From Paenibacillus sp. V4I3 (lineage in GTDB: Bacteria > Bacillota > Bacilli > Paenibacillales > NBRC-103111): a DNA stretch of 64,000 bases. Position numbers and translations under genes: made by a program. Below, in pieces: positions 15,530 through 24,703 of this stretch; the stretch's first letter is position 1, and every line of letters starts with the position of its first letter. The notes beneath the pieces are model-generated. The model saw nothing but the letters and a program-made list of their open reading frames with translations. It was not told the DNA's origin and made no database searches. Where the stretch lies: the NCBI RefSeq assembly GCF_030817215.1, contig NZ_JAUSZA010000001.1:6174501-6238500 (forward strand). The letters run 5' to 3'.

Positions 15530-17029
15530 TTAGTGTAGTCCTTCTAACACGACTTCTTGTTTCACAGCCTCATTAGGCTGTGTCTTGTCACGGCGAAGGA
15601 ACAAGCCTAAGAATATCCCACAGATCGCAATAATGAGCATCACGTGGAAAGTCTGGCCAAACGCTTCGGGCGCTACAGCAAGCATAGCCTTTTGCTTATC
15701 AGCAGGACTGTTTATTAGAATATTCTTTGCAACAATCGATGAGTTCACGCGCGAGGAGAGAATTGTCACCAAGGTAGCTACTGCGAAAGAATTGATAACT
15801 TGCTGCATCGCACTAGTTAAAGAAGTAACTCGACTCACCAAATCATGCGGAGCTTTCTTAATCAGATGCGAATTAAGCGGCATCATCATAAGTCCCATAC
15901 CCGAGCCAGCCATAATAAGCGGTAAAATTAAGTCATGTCCCTCTGTCGTTAGATCGACATGCGAATATTGAAAGATCGCACCTGAAACAAGACTGAGCCC
16001 AACAACAACTAACCAGCGAACTCCGATTTTATCAAATAAGTAACCGCCAATCGGCATCATGATGGCCGAAGCTAACGCTTGCGGGAATAACGTCATCCCC
16101 GTGTCGAACGCACCGTACCCGCGGGCTTGCTGAAGAAATTGCGGAAGCAGGAAAATGGCCCCGAACAAGCAGAATTGCAGTACCCACTGTACGAAAATAC
16201 TGAAGGAAAAATCAACGGAGCGGAACACTCTCAGTTCAAGCAATGGGAGTTTGGATTTAAGTTCAACAATGATAAAGGCGATCAATGCGACCGTTCCAAT
16301 GATGATGCCCCATAGCGTTTTATCGGAAGTCCAGCTTTCAGCACCTTGTGTGATCCCATACGATAATGATGCAAAGGCGATGGGTCCTAGAATCATACCC
16401 GGTAAATCAAAACCAGCTACCTTTTTACGAGCGACAGCCGGCAGTTTCCATAGTCCAAAGATAAAGCTGAAAATACCAACGGGAAGATTAATTAAGAAAA
16501 TCCAATGCCAAGAATGGTACTCAACAAGCCATCCGGATAAGATAGGCCCGATCGCAGGCGCAAGCAAAATGGGCACACCCAGCATCCCCATCACTTGACC
16601 AATTTTGTTCGGAGGACTTAGCCGGAATACATAAGCCATAGCAACAGGCATAACGAATCCGCCGCCTAAACCTTGAAGGATACGAAAAAAAATCAACCAC
16701 TCCGCGCTGTTCGGTGTTGCACATAAGACCGATGCAACGGTGAAAAGAACAACGGAGGTGAGGAATACGTTCTTCGCCCCAAATCGATCTGATAGCCATC
16801 CCGCAAGTGGAATGACTGCCGCTGTCGCCAGCATATAACCCGTTACGGTCCACTGAATGGTCGGTAAATCCGTTTTAAAATCCACAACCAGCTTCGACAA
16901 TGCCACATTCATCGCAGTCGTGTCGAGGATAACCATAAATATACCCGATATGATGGCGATGAGCGGTACCAGAATGCTCGTAATCTTAAACTCCGGCTCC
17001 GCTTCGCCAGATGTTATGGGTTGACTCAT
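15530..17029 (-). CDS. MFS multidrug exporter, DHA2 (EmrB/QacA) family, 14 TM
   Basis: 499 residues from the ATG at 17029, with AGGAGG eight nt upstream. It has about fourteen hydrophobic segments. Motif A (GWLSDRFGAKNVFL) follows TM2 and the antiporter motif C appears as LAPAIGPILSGWLVE; D38-like and proton-relay residues of DHA2 pumps are plausible. It exports drugs or other organic compounds using the proton gradient. A TetR-type regulator is divergent, and two identical palindromes between them point to local repression with substrate-induced release. Confidence 0.92.
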   Translation of the reverse strand: MSQPITSGEAEPEFKITSILVPLIAIISGIFMVILDTTAMNVALSKLVVDFKTDLPTIQWTVTGYMLATAAVIPLAGWLSDRFGAKNVFLTSVVLFTVASVLCATPNSAEWLIFFRILQGLGGGFVMPVAMAYVFRLSPPNKIGQVMGMLGVPILLAPAIGPILSGWLVEYHSWHWIFLINLPVGIFSFIFGLWKLPAVARKKVAGFDLPGMILGPIAFASLSYGITQGAESWTSDKTLWGIIIGTVALIAFIIVELKSKLPLLELRVFRSVDFSFSIFVQWVLQFCLFGAIFLLPQFLQQARGYGAFDTGMTLFPQALASAIMMPIGGYLFDKIGVRWLVVVGLSLVSGAIFQYSHVDLTTEGHDLILPLIMAGSGMGLMMMPLNSHLIKKAPHDLVSRVTSLTSAMQQVINSFAVATLVTILSSRVNSSIVAKNILINSPADKQKAMLAVAPEAFGQTFHVMLIIAICGIFLGLFLRRDKTQPNEAVKQEVVLEGLH

Positions 17030-17077
17030 GTTGTGTTCCTCCTTCACAATATGTATTCCATCGTGCTACAATAGTAA

Positions 17078-17118
17078 CGGACAATTGTCCGCAACATCAT
17101 ATTACGGACAATTGTCCG
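17078..17118. promoter_or_regulatory. Twin TetR operators
   Basis: The perfect palindrome CGGACAATTGTCCG occurs at 17078-17091 and again at 17105-17118, a centre-to-centre spacing of 27 bp. It lies in the 140-bp divergent region between the exporter and the TetR-family gene. This is most probably the binding site of that regulator, controlling both directions. Confidence 0.85.
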
Positions 17119-17169
17119 GAATGTCAATTATTTCTTTTATTAAGGTTCGTTCTTATGGGAGGAGCAGGC

Positions 17170-17826
17170 ATGAAACATCCAGATACCAATGAGAATACAT
17201 CATTATATAGCCAAGATATGAATGCAATTCCACCTTGCGGCCGACGTGAAGAACGTGATTCGGAGTATCGCCGGCGTATTCTTACGTCTGCCAGAAGCCT
17301 GTTCGAAACCAATCAAATTGAATCCGTTACCATGCATCAGATTGCCAAAGAGTCAGGTGTTGGACAAGGTACTCTTTATCGCCGTTACGCCCATATTGGC
17401 GAGGTTTGCAGCGATCTGCTTCGTTCAACAACAACCCAATTTCTTGCTTCTCTGGAAGAGGGTCTTGCTGATCCCGCTCCCGAGGTTACAGCTATGAACC
17501 AATTGGCGGACACGATCGTGCGAATTGTTGATTTTGTGGACGATAAAGCCTCATTACTTTCCGTTATCAACACTATGTATACGGACAAACGAAGCTTCTA
17601 TTTACACAAAAAGCCCATTTATATCCGACTTCACAGCATTGTCGCTCCTTTGATCACTCGTGCTGTAGAACAAGGGGAGATTGAACAGATCGATGTCAAT
17701 TTGACGGTTAACACATTGCTTGCCTCCCTAACGCCAGAACAGTACTTGTATCATAGAGAAATTCTTGGCTATAACAAACAGCAATTTGTTGAGGGCATTT
17801 GCCGACTCTTCGTGAAAGGAATATGA
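17170..17826 (+). CDS. TetR-family repressor
   Basis: 218 residues from the ATG at 17170 (GGGAGGAG upstream); longer in-frame starts lie inside the operator region. The N-terminal HTH is visible as RRRILTSARSLFETNQIESV then MHQIAKESGVGQGTLYRRY. The C-terminal ligand-binding domain is divergent, as usual. Divergent arrangement with the DHA2 pump and twin palindromes indicates a local drug-responsive repressor. An AraC-type gene follows four bases downstream. Confidence 0.9.
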   Translation: MKHPDTNENTSLYSQDMNAIPPCGRREERDSEYRRRILTSARSLFETNQIESVTMHQIAKESGVGQGTLYRRYAHIGEVCSDLLRSTTTQFLASLEEGLADPAPEVTAMNQLADTIVRIVDFVDDKASLLSVINTMYTDKRSFYLHKKPIYIRLHSIVAPLITRAVEQGEIEQIDVNLTVNTLLASLTPEQYLYHREILGYNKQQFVEGICRLFVKGI

Positions 17827-17830
17827 GCCT

Positions 17831-18685
17831 ATGAGAATAGAAATGAATCCTAGCCAGCTCACCTTCTGGAAGAAATATATGGCTAAAGCGAAGCTTGATT
17901 TATCCTTGGCTGCGTACACCAAGGTACTGAAATCCTGGAACGATGAGAACGCTTCCTGTCCGTTTAATCGCTTGTATTTTATTATCGAGGGAGAAGGCTT
18001 TGTAAAAATTGGGGATCAGACCTATTATCCGAAACCAGGTGAACTTTATCTGCTTCCAGCGGGGAGTGATCAAGCTTATGGAACCATAAGTGATCACACT
18101 TTCGGAAAATACTGGTGTCATTTCACGGCAAAAATCGGGGATTTGGATCTGTTTCAGATTTTGCAAACATCCGCTTTCATTACGATCAAAGATCCAGAAA
18201 TTTTACAAAAAAAATTCGAACAACTAATAGAATATAATAAAAGTGAAAAGTTAACTTCCGCTTTTAGAGTCAATGCGATTATAAGTGAATTCATTGCCGA
18301 ATTCATTGAACAAAGTGAAACCGTCAAGCTAAATCTAGCTTCTACCCCTACTTTCGAGAAAATGAATAGTGTGCTCCACTATATGGAAAAGCATATTGCT
18401 GACAACGTATCCATTGATACATTATCCCAAATTGCACACTATCACCCGAATTACTTTATTAATGCTTTTAAACAGTTTACGGGTTATTCACCTATTCAAT
18501 ATATGAACCATTTGCGCTCGGAAAAGGCCAAGGATTTACTCATGATGTCGGAATTAAATGTCTCACAAATTGCCGATTCGCTGGGAATGGAATTATCGTA
18601 TTTTTCCCGCATGTTTCGAGAACAAACGGGTTTCACACCAACTTCTTTCCGTGATTTGAAGCCGAAAATGATCGATTACAATTGA
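17831..18685 (+). CDS. AraC-family transcriptional regulator with cupin sensor
   Basis: 284 residues. The N-terminal half is an AraC-type cupin (LYFIIEGEGFVKIGDQTYY, PKPGELYLLPAGSDQAY). The C-terminal double HTH is complete (IDTLSQIAHYHPNYFINAFK, then NVSQIADSLGMELSYFSRMF and TGFTPTSFRD). Cupin-AraC proteins in Paenibacillus mostly respond to sugars. It follows the TetR gene by only four bases and could be co-transcribed, but it faces the PhyH gene and may act on the catabolic cluster beyond it. Confidence 0.88.
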   Translation: MRIEMNPSQLTFWKKYMAKAKLDLSLAAYTKVLKSWNDENASCPFNRLYFIIEGEGFVKIGDQTYYPKPGELYLLPAGSDQAYGTISDHTFGKYWCHFTAKIGDLDLFQILQTSAFITIKDPEILQKKFEQLIEYNKSEKLTSAFRVNAIISEFIAEFIEQSETVKLNLASTPTFEKMNSVLHYMEKHIADNVSIDTLSQIAHYHPNYFINAFKQFTGYSPIQYMNHLRSEKAKDLLMMSELNVSQIADSLGMELSYFSRMFREQTGFTPTSFRDLKPKMIDYN

Positions 18686-18719
18686 AACTATGATGAAATG
18701 AAACATGGAAACAACGCAA

Positions 18720-18748
18720 AGAGGGCAAAAGTTAATTTGCCCTTTTTC
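18720..18748 (+). terminator. Terminator after the AraC gene
   Basis: AGGGCAAA/TTTGCCCT stem with a six-base loop and a T run. The A-rich left flank also allows use from the minus strand. Confidence 0.8.
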
Positions 18749-18765
18749 TCAACCTATTTTGTCGT

Positions 18766-20175
18766 TTACGGGTAGAAAGCATTAGTCTTTGTCGTTGTAG
18801 GGCACCAGCGGGAATTAAGCAGAAACTTAATGAGCGTATTCTTAGCCCGCTCCGAACCGATATAATGCAGAGATTCCGCAGCATGAGCTCGAACATATCT
18901 GTTCTCATCATCCAATGCGATTTCCAACTGCGGCACAGCTGCTTCCGCTTGAGAGCCTAATCGTGACAAGGACAAGCTTGCCATGAAGCGAACTTGCGCG
19001 TTCTCATCTTGTAAGCATTTACCTAAGCTTGACACGATGTCATTCAGCGGTGTGTTCATGAATCCAAGTGCATCTACTACGGCGCAGCGAACAAGATCAG
19101 CTGGATGTTCGAGCAGCTTTATGAAAGTAGGAACGGCTTCTGCCGCTAACCCTCTTAATTCACCAAGAGCAAATATCGCATGTGTAACGATTTCAATATT
19201 TTCATGATGCAAAGCTGCAATTAGCCCGTTAACTGCCTCGCTTCCTGAAACTGATAATCCATAAGCGGAAATTCGCGATACTTGGCTATTCTCGCTATTT
19301 AATCCTTCGAGTAAAGCGTCCACACCCTGCTGCCCTCTTCGTGCCAGATCATAGGCCGCATTGATCGCTAGTGGTTCAAAACCATCCAGCTTAGCGGCTA
19401 ACTCCTTAATCTGATCCGGATCAGATTCAGCTGTTCCGGCCAGACTGCCAATTTTACCAGACAGCCAGTTCCAAGTTTCTTCCCACATCAAATCATGCTC
19501 GGCTATTGGCAAATGTAAGTTGGCTGGTTTCTTCCATGCTGCCTCTTGATTATTCCAACTAGGTGCTTGCGGCAGCTCTGTACGCATGAATTCAAACTTC
19601 AGCATGTAGCGCGGCTGTCCTAACACATTAGGCGTGGAACGATGCCAAATATCATAATGGATCAGCGCAAAGGTACCCGCCTCGCCGCTTGCTAACACTT
19701 CCCCTTCTTGTTCATTGGATTCAAAAGTCCGAGTCTGGTAATTTTGCGTGCCTGGCATAACACCTGTCGGTCCTAATTCTACAGGCGTATCCTGTGGAAA
19801 ATACATAATCATTGCCCAATTGGGGTGGTGATTGCGCATTCTGTTATATCCCCAATAGCTGTCCTTATGCCAGCCTCCAGCCGTTGCTGAAGCATTGAAA
19901 TGCCCATGTCTATGTGCGTGCATCATATAGTTCGGCCCTAATACACTAGTTAAAGCACCTGTCACAACAGGGTGGTCAAATACTTTTTGCAGCTCACGAA
20001 TGCGGGGTAGTAAATTATTGCCGGGGTTCCCCTCTTCCGCATAGACCGTGTTTAATTGTGCTAAAAGATTGCTGTGAAACTCGCTCGAAAAGTCAGTTTT
20101 GAGTAATAAACATCCATTTGTAATAAATTCTCTCATTTGCTCATCTGTCAATAATAAAGGTGTGTTTTCCTGCAT
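18766..20175 (-). CDS. Phytanoyl-CoA dioxygenase-like enzyme fused to C-terminal HEAT repeats
   Basis: 469 residues from the ATG at 20175, preceded by AGGAGG at 9 nt. Residues 10-220 form a PhyH-type Fe(II)/2-oxoglutarate dioxygenase: the facial triad is H103-x-D105 (GWHKDSYWG) and H178 (DIWHRSTPN), with R189 placed to bind 2-oxoglutarate. From about 260 to the end the protein consists of repeated helix pairs of HEAT type (GVDALLEGLNSENSQVSRIS, VNGLIAALHHENIEIVTHAI, VPTFIKLLEHPADLVRCAVV, VPQLEIALDDENRYVRAHAA). The fusion is unusual. It lies just downstream of the isomerase-like gene on the same strand, suggesting a sugar-related substrate, but the substrate is unknown. Confidence 0.85.
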   Translation of the reverse strand: MQENTPLLLTDEQMREFITNGCLLLKTDFSSEFHSNLLAQLNTVYAEEGNPGNNLLPRIRELQKVFDHPVVTGALTSVLGPNYMMHAHRHGHFNASATAGGWHKDSYWGYNRMRNHHPNWAMIMYFPQDTPVELGPTGVMPGTQNYQTRTFESNEQEGEVLASGEAGTFALIHYDIWHRSTPNVLGQPRYMLKFEFMRTELPQAPSWNNQEAAWKKPANLHLPIAEHDLMWEETWNWLSGKIGSLAGTAESDPDQIKELAAKLDGFEPLAINAAYDLARRGQQGVDALLEGLNSENSQVSRISAYGLSVSGSEAVNGLIAALHHENIEIVTHAIFALGELRGLAAEAVPTFIKLLEHPADLVRCAVVDALGFMNTPLNDIVSSLGKCLQDENAQVRFMASLSLSRLGSQAEAAVPQLEIALDDENRYVRAHAAESLHYIGSERAKNTLIKFLLNSRWCPTTTKTNAFYP

Positions 20176-20305
20176 GGCTGTTAGCCTCCTTGGCTTTAAT
20201 GAATGCGGTAACAATGACCTTATTATAAGAAAGATGTCTCTGACTAAAAATAGACGATCTTAATCAGAGCTAGCACAAAACTAAGATGGAACAAGAAACG
20301 ACTCA

Positions 20306-21193
20306 TTAAACAGGGTTTGGAATGTAATCTCCGCCACGGCAGCGTTTTAAATAGTTCAAAGCATGCACCTGACCCGTCATCTCGAGCTCATCACGGTAGA
20401 CAGGATCATGCCAGCCTTCAATGTCGATTGTACCTTGGTAGCCTGCCTGACGCAGAATCGTAATAATATCGGACCAATTCGTGTCCCCAAAGCCAGGTGT
20501 ACGGTGCCAAACGAACTCTTTGCTCCCATGAACCCCATGTTCCCGAACAATATCCCACGCAATTGTCGCATCTTTGCCGTGGACGTGGAACACTTTATCG
20601 ACCCATTTACGTAACTGCGGAATCGGATCGATTAAACTAACCATCTGATGGCACGGCTCCCATTCCAGACCAATGTTATCCGCCGGTACGGCATTAAACA
20701 TTAGATTCCAGGCAGTTGGGTTATGGGCAATGTTCCAATCCCCTGTCTTCCACGTTCCGCCCATATCACAATTCTCGAAAGCAAGTCGCACACCGTGATC
20801 AGCGGCTCTCCGAGAAAGCTCACAAAACACTTCCTTGAACTTCGGTATGGACTCATCAATTGGACGATCCGGAATACGGCCGGTGAAACCGTTTACGATA
20901 TCGGTACCAAATAGATGTGCATGATCAATAAGCCGCTCCCAGCTCGCGAGTGTATCCTTATTATCTCCTGTTCCCGTGAGTGGATTTCCGAATACACCTA
21001 TCGTAGATATGACGGCGTCGTGCTCTGCCACAAAGTCGGCTACCCGCTTTGCCGTTTCTTTGAGATCGATATTCCCTGTTGTTTGCCAAAAGGATAAACT
21101 GTAGGATTCAAATCCGTGCTTGGCAATTTGGGGGATGATGCGAACGGCATCTCCGCCACCAACTAAAGTACCCACTCTAAGCTTCTTATTCAT
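20306..21193 (-). CDS. Sugar phosphate isomerase/epimerase-like TIM barrel protein
   Basis: 295 residues of the xylose-isomerase-like (AP endonuclease 2) fold. Candidate metal ligands occur in strand order: LAFENCDMGG (Glu), IGLEWEPCHQ (Glu/His), VFHVHGKDA (His) and GTIDIEGWHDP (Glu). The N-terminal strand is RVGTLVGGGD. The ATG has AGGAGT ten nt upstream. It is the first gene of a two-gene unit with the PhyH-HEAT protein and diverges from an AraC regulator 130 bp away, which probably controls it. The sugar is not identifiable. Confidence 0.85.
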   Translation of the reverse strand: MNKKLRVGTLVGGGDAVRIIPQIAKHGFESYSLSFWQTTGNIDLKETAKRVADFVAEHDAVISTIGVFGNPLTGTGDNKDTLASWERLIDHAHLFGTDIVNGFTGRIPDRPIDESIPKFKEVFCELSRRAADHGVRLAFENCDMGGTWKTGDWNIAHNPTAWNLMFNAVPADNIGLEWEPCHQMVSLIDPIPQLRKWVDKVFHVHGKDATIAWDIVREHGVHGSKEFVWHRTPGFGDTNWSDIITILRQAGYQGTIDIEGWHDPVYRDELEMTGQVHALNYLKRCRGGDYIPNPV

Positions 21194-21325
21194 GATTGAA
21201 TATCACTCCTATATTGGTATAAGATAAATGAATATGATCATTATAACTAGGAATATCAGCAAATTCTCTATCCTATCTTGCTCCAAATAGGTCTTATCTT
21301 GATACTTAGGAAAGTGAGGCAGCTC

Positions 21326-22243
21326 ATGACGTACCCCCAAGATTTAATGGAAAAGACACCACTCTGGGATAGCAGCTATCCCATCCGCTTTTACCGAAAC
21401 CGACCGCAGACGGCCGCAAAAGATGATAACATTCTCTATCTTCACTGGCATGAACATTTCGAGATCATTGATATGCAGGTTGGCAAAGCGATCTTTCATA
21501 TTGATAGCCGTCCTTATGAGGCCCACGCTGGCGACCTGCTGTTCGTGCCCGCCGGAGCTTTACATGTTGGTTATAATGCAGCAGATGAAGAAATGGAGTA
21601 CGTCGCTGTCGTGTTTAATGCTTCCTTGCTGCGGGTGATGCATCCGGATCCCGTCCACGAGCGGTATATCCTCCCATTTCTGGACGGGCGAGTTCCAATG
21701 CCTGCCAAATTATTTGCCGAGGATGAATTTGCTGCCCCTTACCGTCGACTTATTCGTGACTCTACGGCTGAATTCGAAAATAAAAATGCTGCTTACGAGC
21801 TCGTCATCAAACATAACTTTCAACTGCTCTTCGCGCTGCTATCTCGGCAATTTTTACCGGAGAAGTTCATAGATAAACCAGCTCCTGCCCGTCATTCGGA
21901 ATCTTTCAAGCCGTTAATCCAGCATATTGAATCCCATATTGCCGAGCCATTGTCGGTTGAGCAGGCTGCACGGATGGTAAATCTGAACCCGTACCATTTT
22001 TGCAAAACGTTCAAGAAACTAACCGGACGTACCTTCGTAGATTATGTGAACTGGCTGCGAATCAACGAAGCTGATCGTTTACTTCGTGAAACGGAATGGA
22101 CAGTAACTGAAATCGCCGAGCGAATTGGCTGCGGAAACGCTAACTATTTTACGAAACTGTACAAGAAATATAAGAGTTTTCCGCCATCTGACGTTAGGCG
22201 AAGACGGGAGTCCACTATGAAGTCAGTCCCCCCATTATCTTAG
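21326..22243 (+). CDS. AraC-family regulator (cupin type)
   Basis: About 305 residues from the ATG at 21326 (GTGAGG six nt upstream). The N-terminal cupin shows the HWHEHFEI motif and the GDLLFVPAGALHVGY strand; the C-terminus has a complete AraC double HTH (LSVEQAARMVNLNPYHFCKT, WTVTEIAERIGCGNANYFTK). Genes of this type next to sugar isomerase-like genes usually activate them in response to a sugar or sugar acid. It diverges from the isomerase gene and precedes the UxaA-type genes. Confidence 0.88.
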   Translation: MTYPQDLMEKTPLWDSSYPIRFYRNRPQTAAKDDNILYLHWHEHFEIIDMQVGKAIFHIDSRPYEAHAGDLLFVPAGALHVGYNAADEEMEYVAVVFNASLLRVMHPDPVHERYILPFLDGRVPMPAKLFAEDEFAAPYRRLIRDSTAEFENKNAAYELVIKHNFQLLFALLSRQFLPEKFIDKPAPARHSESFKPLIQHIESHIAEPLSVEQAARMVNLNPYHFCKTFKKLTGRTFVDYVNWLRINEADRLLRETEWTVTEIAERIGCGNANYFTKLYKKYKSFPPSDVRRRRESTMKSVPPLS

Positions 22244-22368
22244 TCTTGTGCTAACATGCGTGAGAAAAGTCTCTATTCAATTCCATTCATCTTCCTTAAA
22301 CTAGAAATGAAACTAAGCTGGATTCTTACAAAAACACTTAGTGCGAGCTTACTCTGAGGAGGGATCTA

Positions 22369-22692
22369 ATGTCACATGACTTCATTCACGGGACAGATAG
22401 TCTTGTCATGAGCGAAAAGGACGATGTTGCGACCGTGCTGCGTGATATTCCGAGCGGTGATTCTATTCATTTCTATAAGGGCGCAAGTATGCAAACGCTA
22501 TCATTGCTTGACTCTATTCCATTCGGACATAAGGTAGCCATCGCATTCATCAAACAAGGTGCCGAGGTCGTTAAATATGGGGATGTCATTGGTAAAGCTA
22601 CCCAAGATATTCGAGCTGGCGAGCATGTTCATGTCCACAATATTGAAGGTATGCGCGGTCGTGGAGATCTACCGAAAACACATGAATCTTAA
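22369..22692 (+). CDS. UxaA-type dehydratase small subunit (SAF domain)
   Basis: 107 residues matching the SAF-type N-terminal domain of altronate/galactarate dehydratases (UxaA family): DDVATVLRDIPSGDSI, a central IPFGHKVAIAFIKQGAEVVK segment and YGDVIGKATQDIRAGEHVHV. In many bacteria the small and large domains are separate subunits, as here. An AGGAGG site precedes the ATG and the large subunit follows 21 nt later. It removes water from a sugar acid; altronate, galactarate and sulfolactate are known substrates of the family, and the one used here is unresolved. Confidence 0.88.
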   Translation: MSHDFIHGTDSLVMSEKDDVATVLRDIPSGDSIHFYKGASMQTLSLLDSIPFGHKVAIAFIKQGAEVVKYGDVIGKATQDIRAGEHVHVHNIEGMRGRGDLPKTHES

Positions 22693-22713
22693 ACTTGCCA
22701 AGGGGGCTGCGAT

Positions 22714-23874
22714 ATGACTACTATTATGGGTTATCAGAGAGAGAATGGGGACATCGGTATCCGAAATCATTTAATCATCATTCCGACCGTCATCTGTGCC
22801 AATCATGTCTGCAATCGAATCGCACAAATGGTACCCGGCGCGGTCGTGATTCCACATCAGCATGGCTGCAGTCAAATTGGGGATGACAAAAATAGAACCT
22901 TCGATGTCTTAGCAGGTACAGGGCAAAATCCTAATGTAGGAGCTGCTATCATTATTAGTTTGGGCTGCGAGGTCATCGATCCCACTGCTCTAGCCGATGC
23001 GATTAAAGCGACAGGCAAACCCGTGGAGGTTTTTGATATTCAATCCATCGGCGGTTCGGTTAAAGCCATTCAGCATGGGGCTGAAATTGCCAAAAGATTA
23101 CTGGCCGATCTGGCCGAGGAGCCGAAGGTTCCGATCCCTTTGAATAAGCTGAAAGTAGCGGTGAAATGCGGCGGCTCGGATGCCACATCCGGATTAGCGT
23201 CCAATCCAGCTTTAGGTGTTGCCGCAGATAAATTAATGCATGTTGGGGGCAGTATCGTCATCGGGGAGACGACGGAAATCATTGGCGCTGAGCACATTCT
23301 GGCCAGCCGCTGCAATTCGACGGAAACAAGCGACAAGCTTTACGAAGCTATCGAGCGATTTGAAAAAGAGATTGAGCGCATGGGCGCCGATATGCGCGGC
23401 GGCAATCCAAGTCCCGGCAACATTGCTGGTGGACTTTCTACGATTGAAGAGAAATCACTTGGCTGTATCAGCAAATGCGGCACGCAGCCTATTCAAGATG
23501 TGATTGGTTACGCTGAACATATTCCAGAACATGGCTTATACTTTATGGATTCACCGGGAAATGACATCGAGTGTGTGTCCGGTATGGCTGCAGGCGGCGT
23601 ACACATTGTCTGCTTCACGACGGGTCGCGGAACGCCAACGGGTTCAGCTGTTGTCCCCGTGATCAAAATTACGGCAAACAAATTCACCTATTCAAACATG
23701 GAAGACAATATGGATGTGGATGTGAGCAGCATGCTCGCTGGAACCTTAAATTTGGAGCAAGCTGGCGAACAAATCTGGCAGGAAATTTGCGAAGTGGCTG
23801 AAGGAAAACTGACCAAGGCAGAGATACTGGGCCATCAGGAATTCAGCATTAACCGTATCGGTCCCAGCTTATAG
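22714..23874 (+). CDS. UxaA-type dehydratase large subunit
   Basis: 386 residues of the altronate dehydratase C-terminal domain family. Visible features are GYQRENGDIGIRNHLIIIPT, HQHGCSQIGDD, AAIIISLGCEVID, VKCGGSDATSGLASNPALG, IIGAEHILASR, NPSPGNIAGGLSTIEEKSLG and FTTGRGTPTGSAVVPVIKI. Cysteines in HGCSQ, LGCE and KCGG probably hold an iron site. It forms the enzyme with the preceding SAF subunit. Context with an isomerase, a dioxygenase and AraC regulators suggests a sugar-acid catabolic route; no aldolase or kinase for a complete pathway is adjacent. Confidence 0.9.
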   Translation: MTTIMGYQRENGDIGIRNHLIIIPTVICANHVCNRIAQMVPGAVVIPHQHGCSQIGDDKNRTFDVLAGTGQNPNVGAAIIISLGCEVIDPTALADAIKATGKPVEVFDIQSIGGSVKAIQHGAEIAKRLLADLAEEPKVPIPLNKLKVAVKCGGSDATSGLASNPALGVAADKLMHVGGSIVIGETTEIIGAEHILASRCNSTETSDKLYEAIERFEKEIERMGADMRGGNPSPGNIAGGLSTIEEKSLGCISKCGTQPIQDVIGYAEHIPEHGLYFMDSPGNDIECVSGMAAGGVHIVCFTTGRGTPTGSAVVPVIKITANKFTYSNMEDNMDVDVSSMLAGTLNLEQAGEQIWQEICEVAEGKLTKAEILGHQEFSINRIGPSL

Positions 23875-23927
23875 ATCCAGATATTATGCAGATGTCTGCC
23901 TGCCGGACACTAGGCACATTTCCCCCT

Positions 23928-24572
23928 CTACAAAACGGCAGGCATCACATAAGCATACACAGCAATAAAATGGCAGCTGCTTCCTGCAAGCACAAACAAA
24001 TGCCAAATAGCATGATGATATCTTAACCTACGCCAAAGAAAGAACGGCACGCCAAAGCTGTAAAATGCGACTCCGAATAATAACCAAGCTAGAGCCATCG
24101 AGGGAAGAAGTTCACTTAGTGGCCCTATCAATGAAACCATGAAGCCACCCATCAATAAATACATAAGCAGGCCCCAAGGCATAAACCGCCTTATGATCAA
24201 ATGAACATAGCGCACGCCTCCGAAAGCTAGTCCCCATATCAACAGCAGCAAAGTGTAACCTAGCGTTCCTTGCAAGGTAATCAGTAGGAATGGCGTATAC
24301 GAACCCGCAATGGCAATAAAGATAGCCGAATGGTCCATGACTTCAAAGCGTTCGCCCCATTTCTTCGAGCGAGAGCAATGCAGCAGGGTCGAGGACAGAT
24401 ATAGCAGGCAAAAGGATATCCCATAAATCGCATTGCTAACGATATAGGCAAGATCTTCGAACAGAACAGAACGTTGTAAAAGTAAAAAAAGACCGAAGGC
24501 ACTCAGCGCCGCGCCCAAGCCGTGGCTTAATGCGTTTAACCGTTCTTCCCTCAGTGCTATGCTATCTTCCAT
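23928..24572 (-). CDS. Hemolysin III (PAQR/TrhA) family membrane protein
   Basis: 214 residues with seven predicted helices. PAQR zinc-site residues are recognisable in SSTLLHC, MDHSAIFIAIAGSYTP and the C-terminal HAIWHLFVLAGSSCHF. Bacterial members include TrhA of Escherichia coli, linked to membrane energetics and lipid homeostasis; toxin activity is not established for most. The ATG has AAGGAG nine nt upstream. Confidence 0.9.
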   Translation of the reverse strand: MEDSIALREERLNALSHGLGAALSAFGLFLLLQRSVLFEDLAYIVSNAIYGISFCLLYLSSTLLHCSRSKKWGERFEVMDHSAIFIAIAGSYTPFLLITLQGTLGYTLLLLIWGLAFGGVRYVHLIIRRFMPWGLLMYLLMGGFMVSLIGPLSELLPSMALAWLLFGVAFYSFGVPFFLWRRLRYHHAIWHLFVLAGSSCHFIAVYAYVMPAVL

Positions 24573-24656
24573 TCAGGTTCACTCCTTTCTGCTTAGCTCC
24601 TAGTTTTTCCTAACGTGAAGCCTAGTATGTAATCACTCTGCCCTGTTTATGAGAAC

Positions 24657-24696
24657 AAAAAAATGGATCCCAGCATCAAGGCCGAGATCCATTTTT
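24657..24696 (-). terminator. Terminator of the glycosyltransferase/acyltransferase unit
   Basis: AAAATGGATC pairs with GATCCATTTT, with T-rich flanks on both strands. It ends the minus-strand unit that stops at 24704. Confidence 0.8.
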
Positions 24697-24703
24697 TATT
24701 TTT

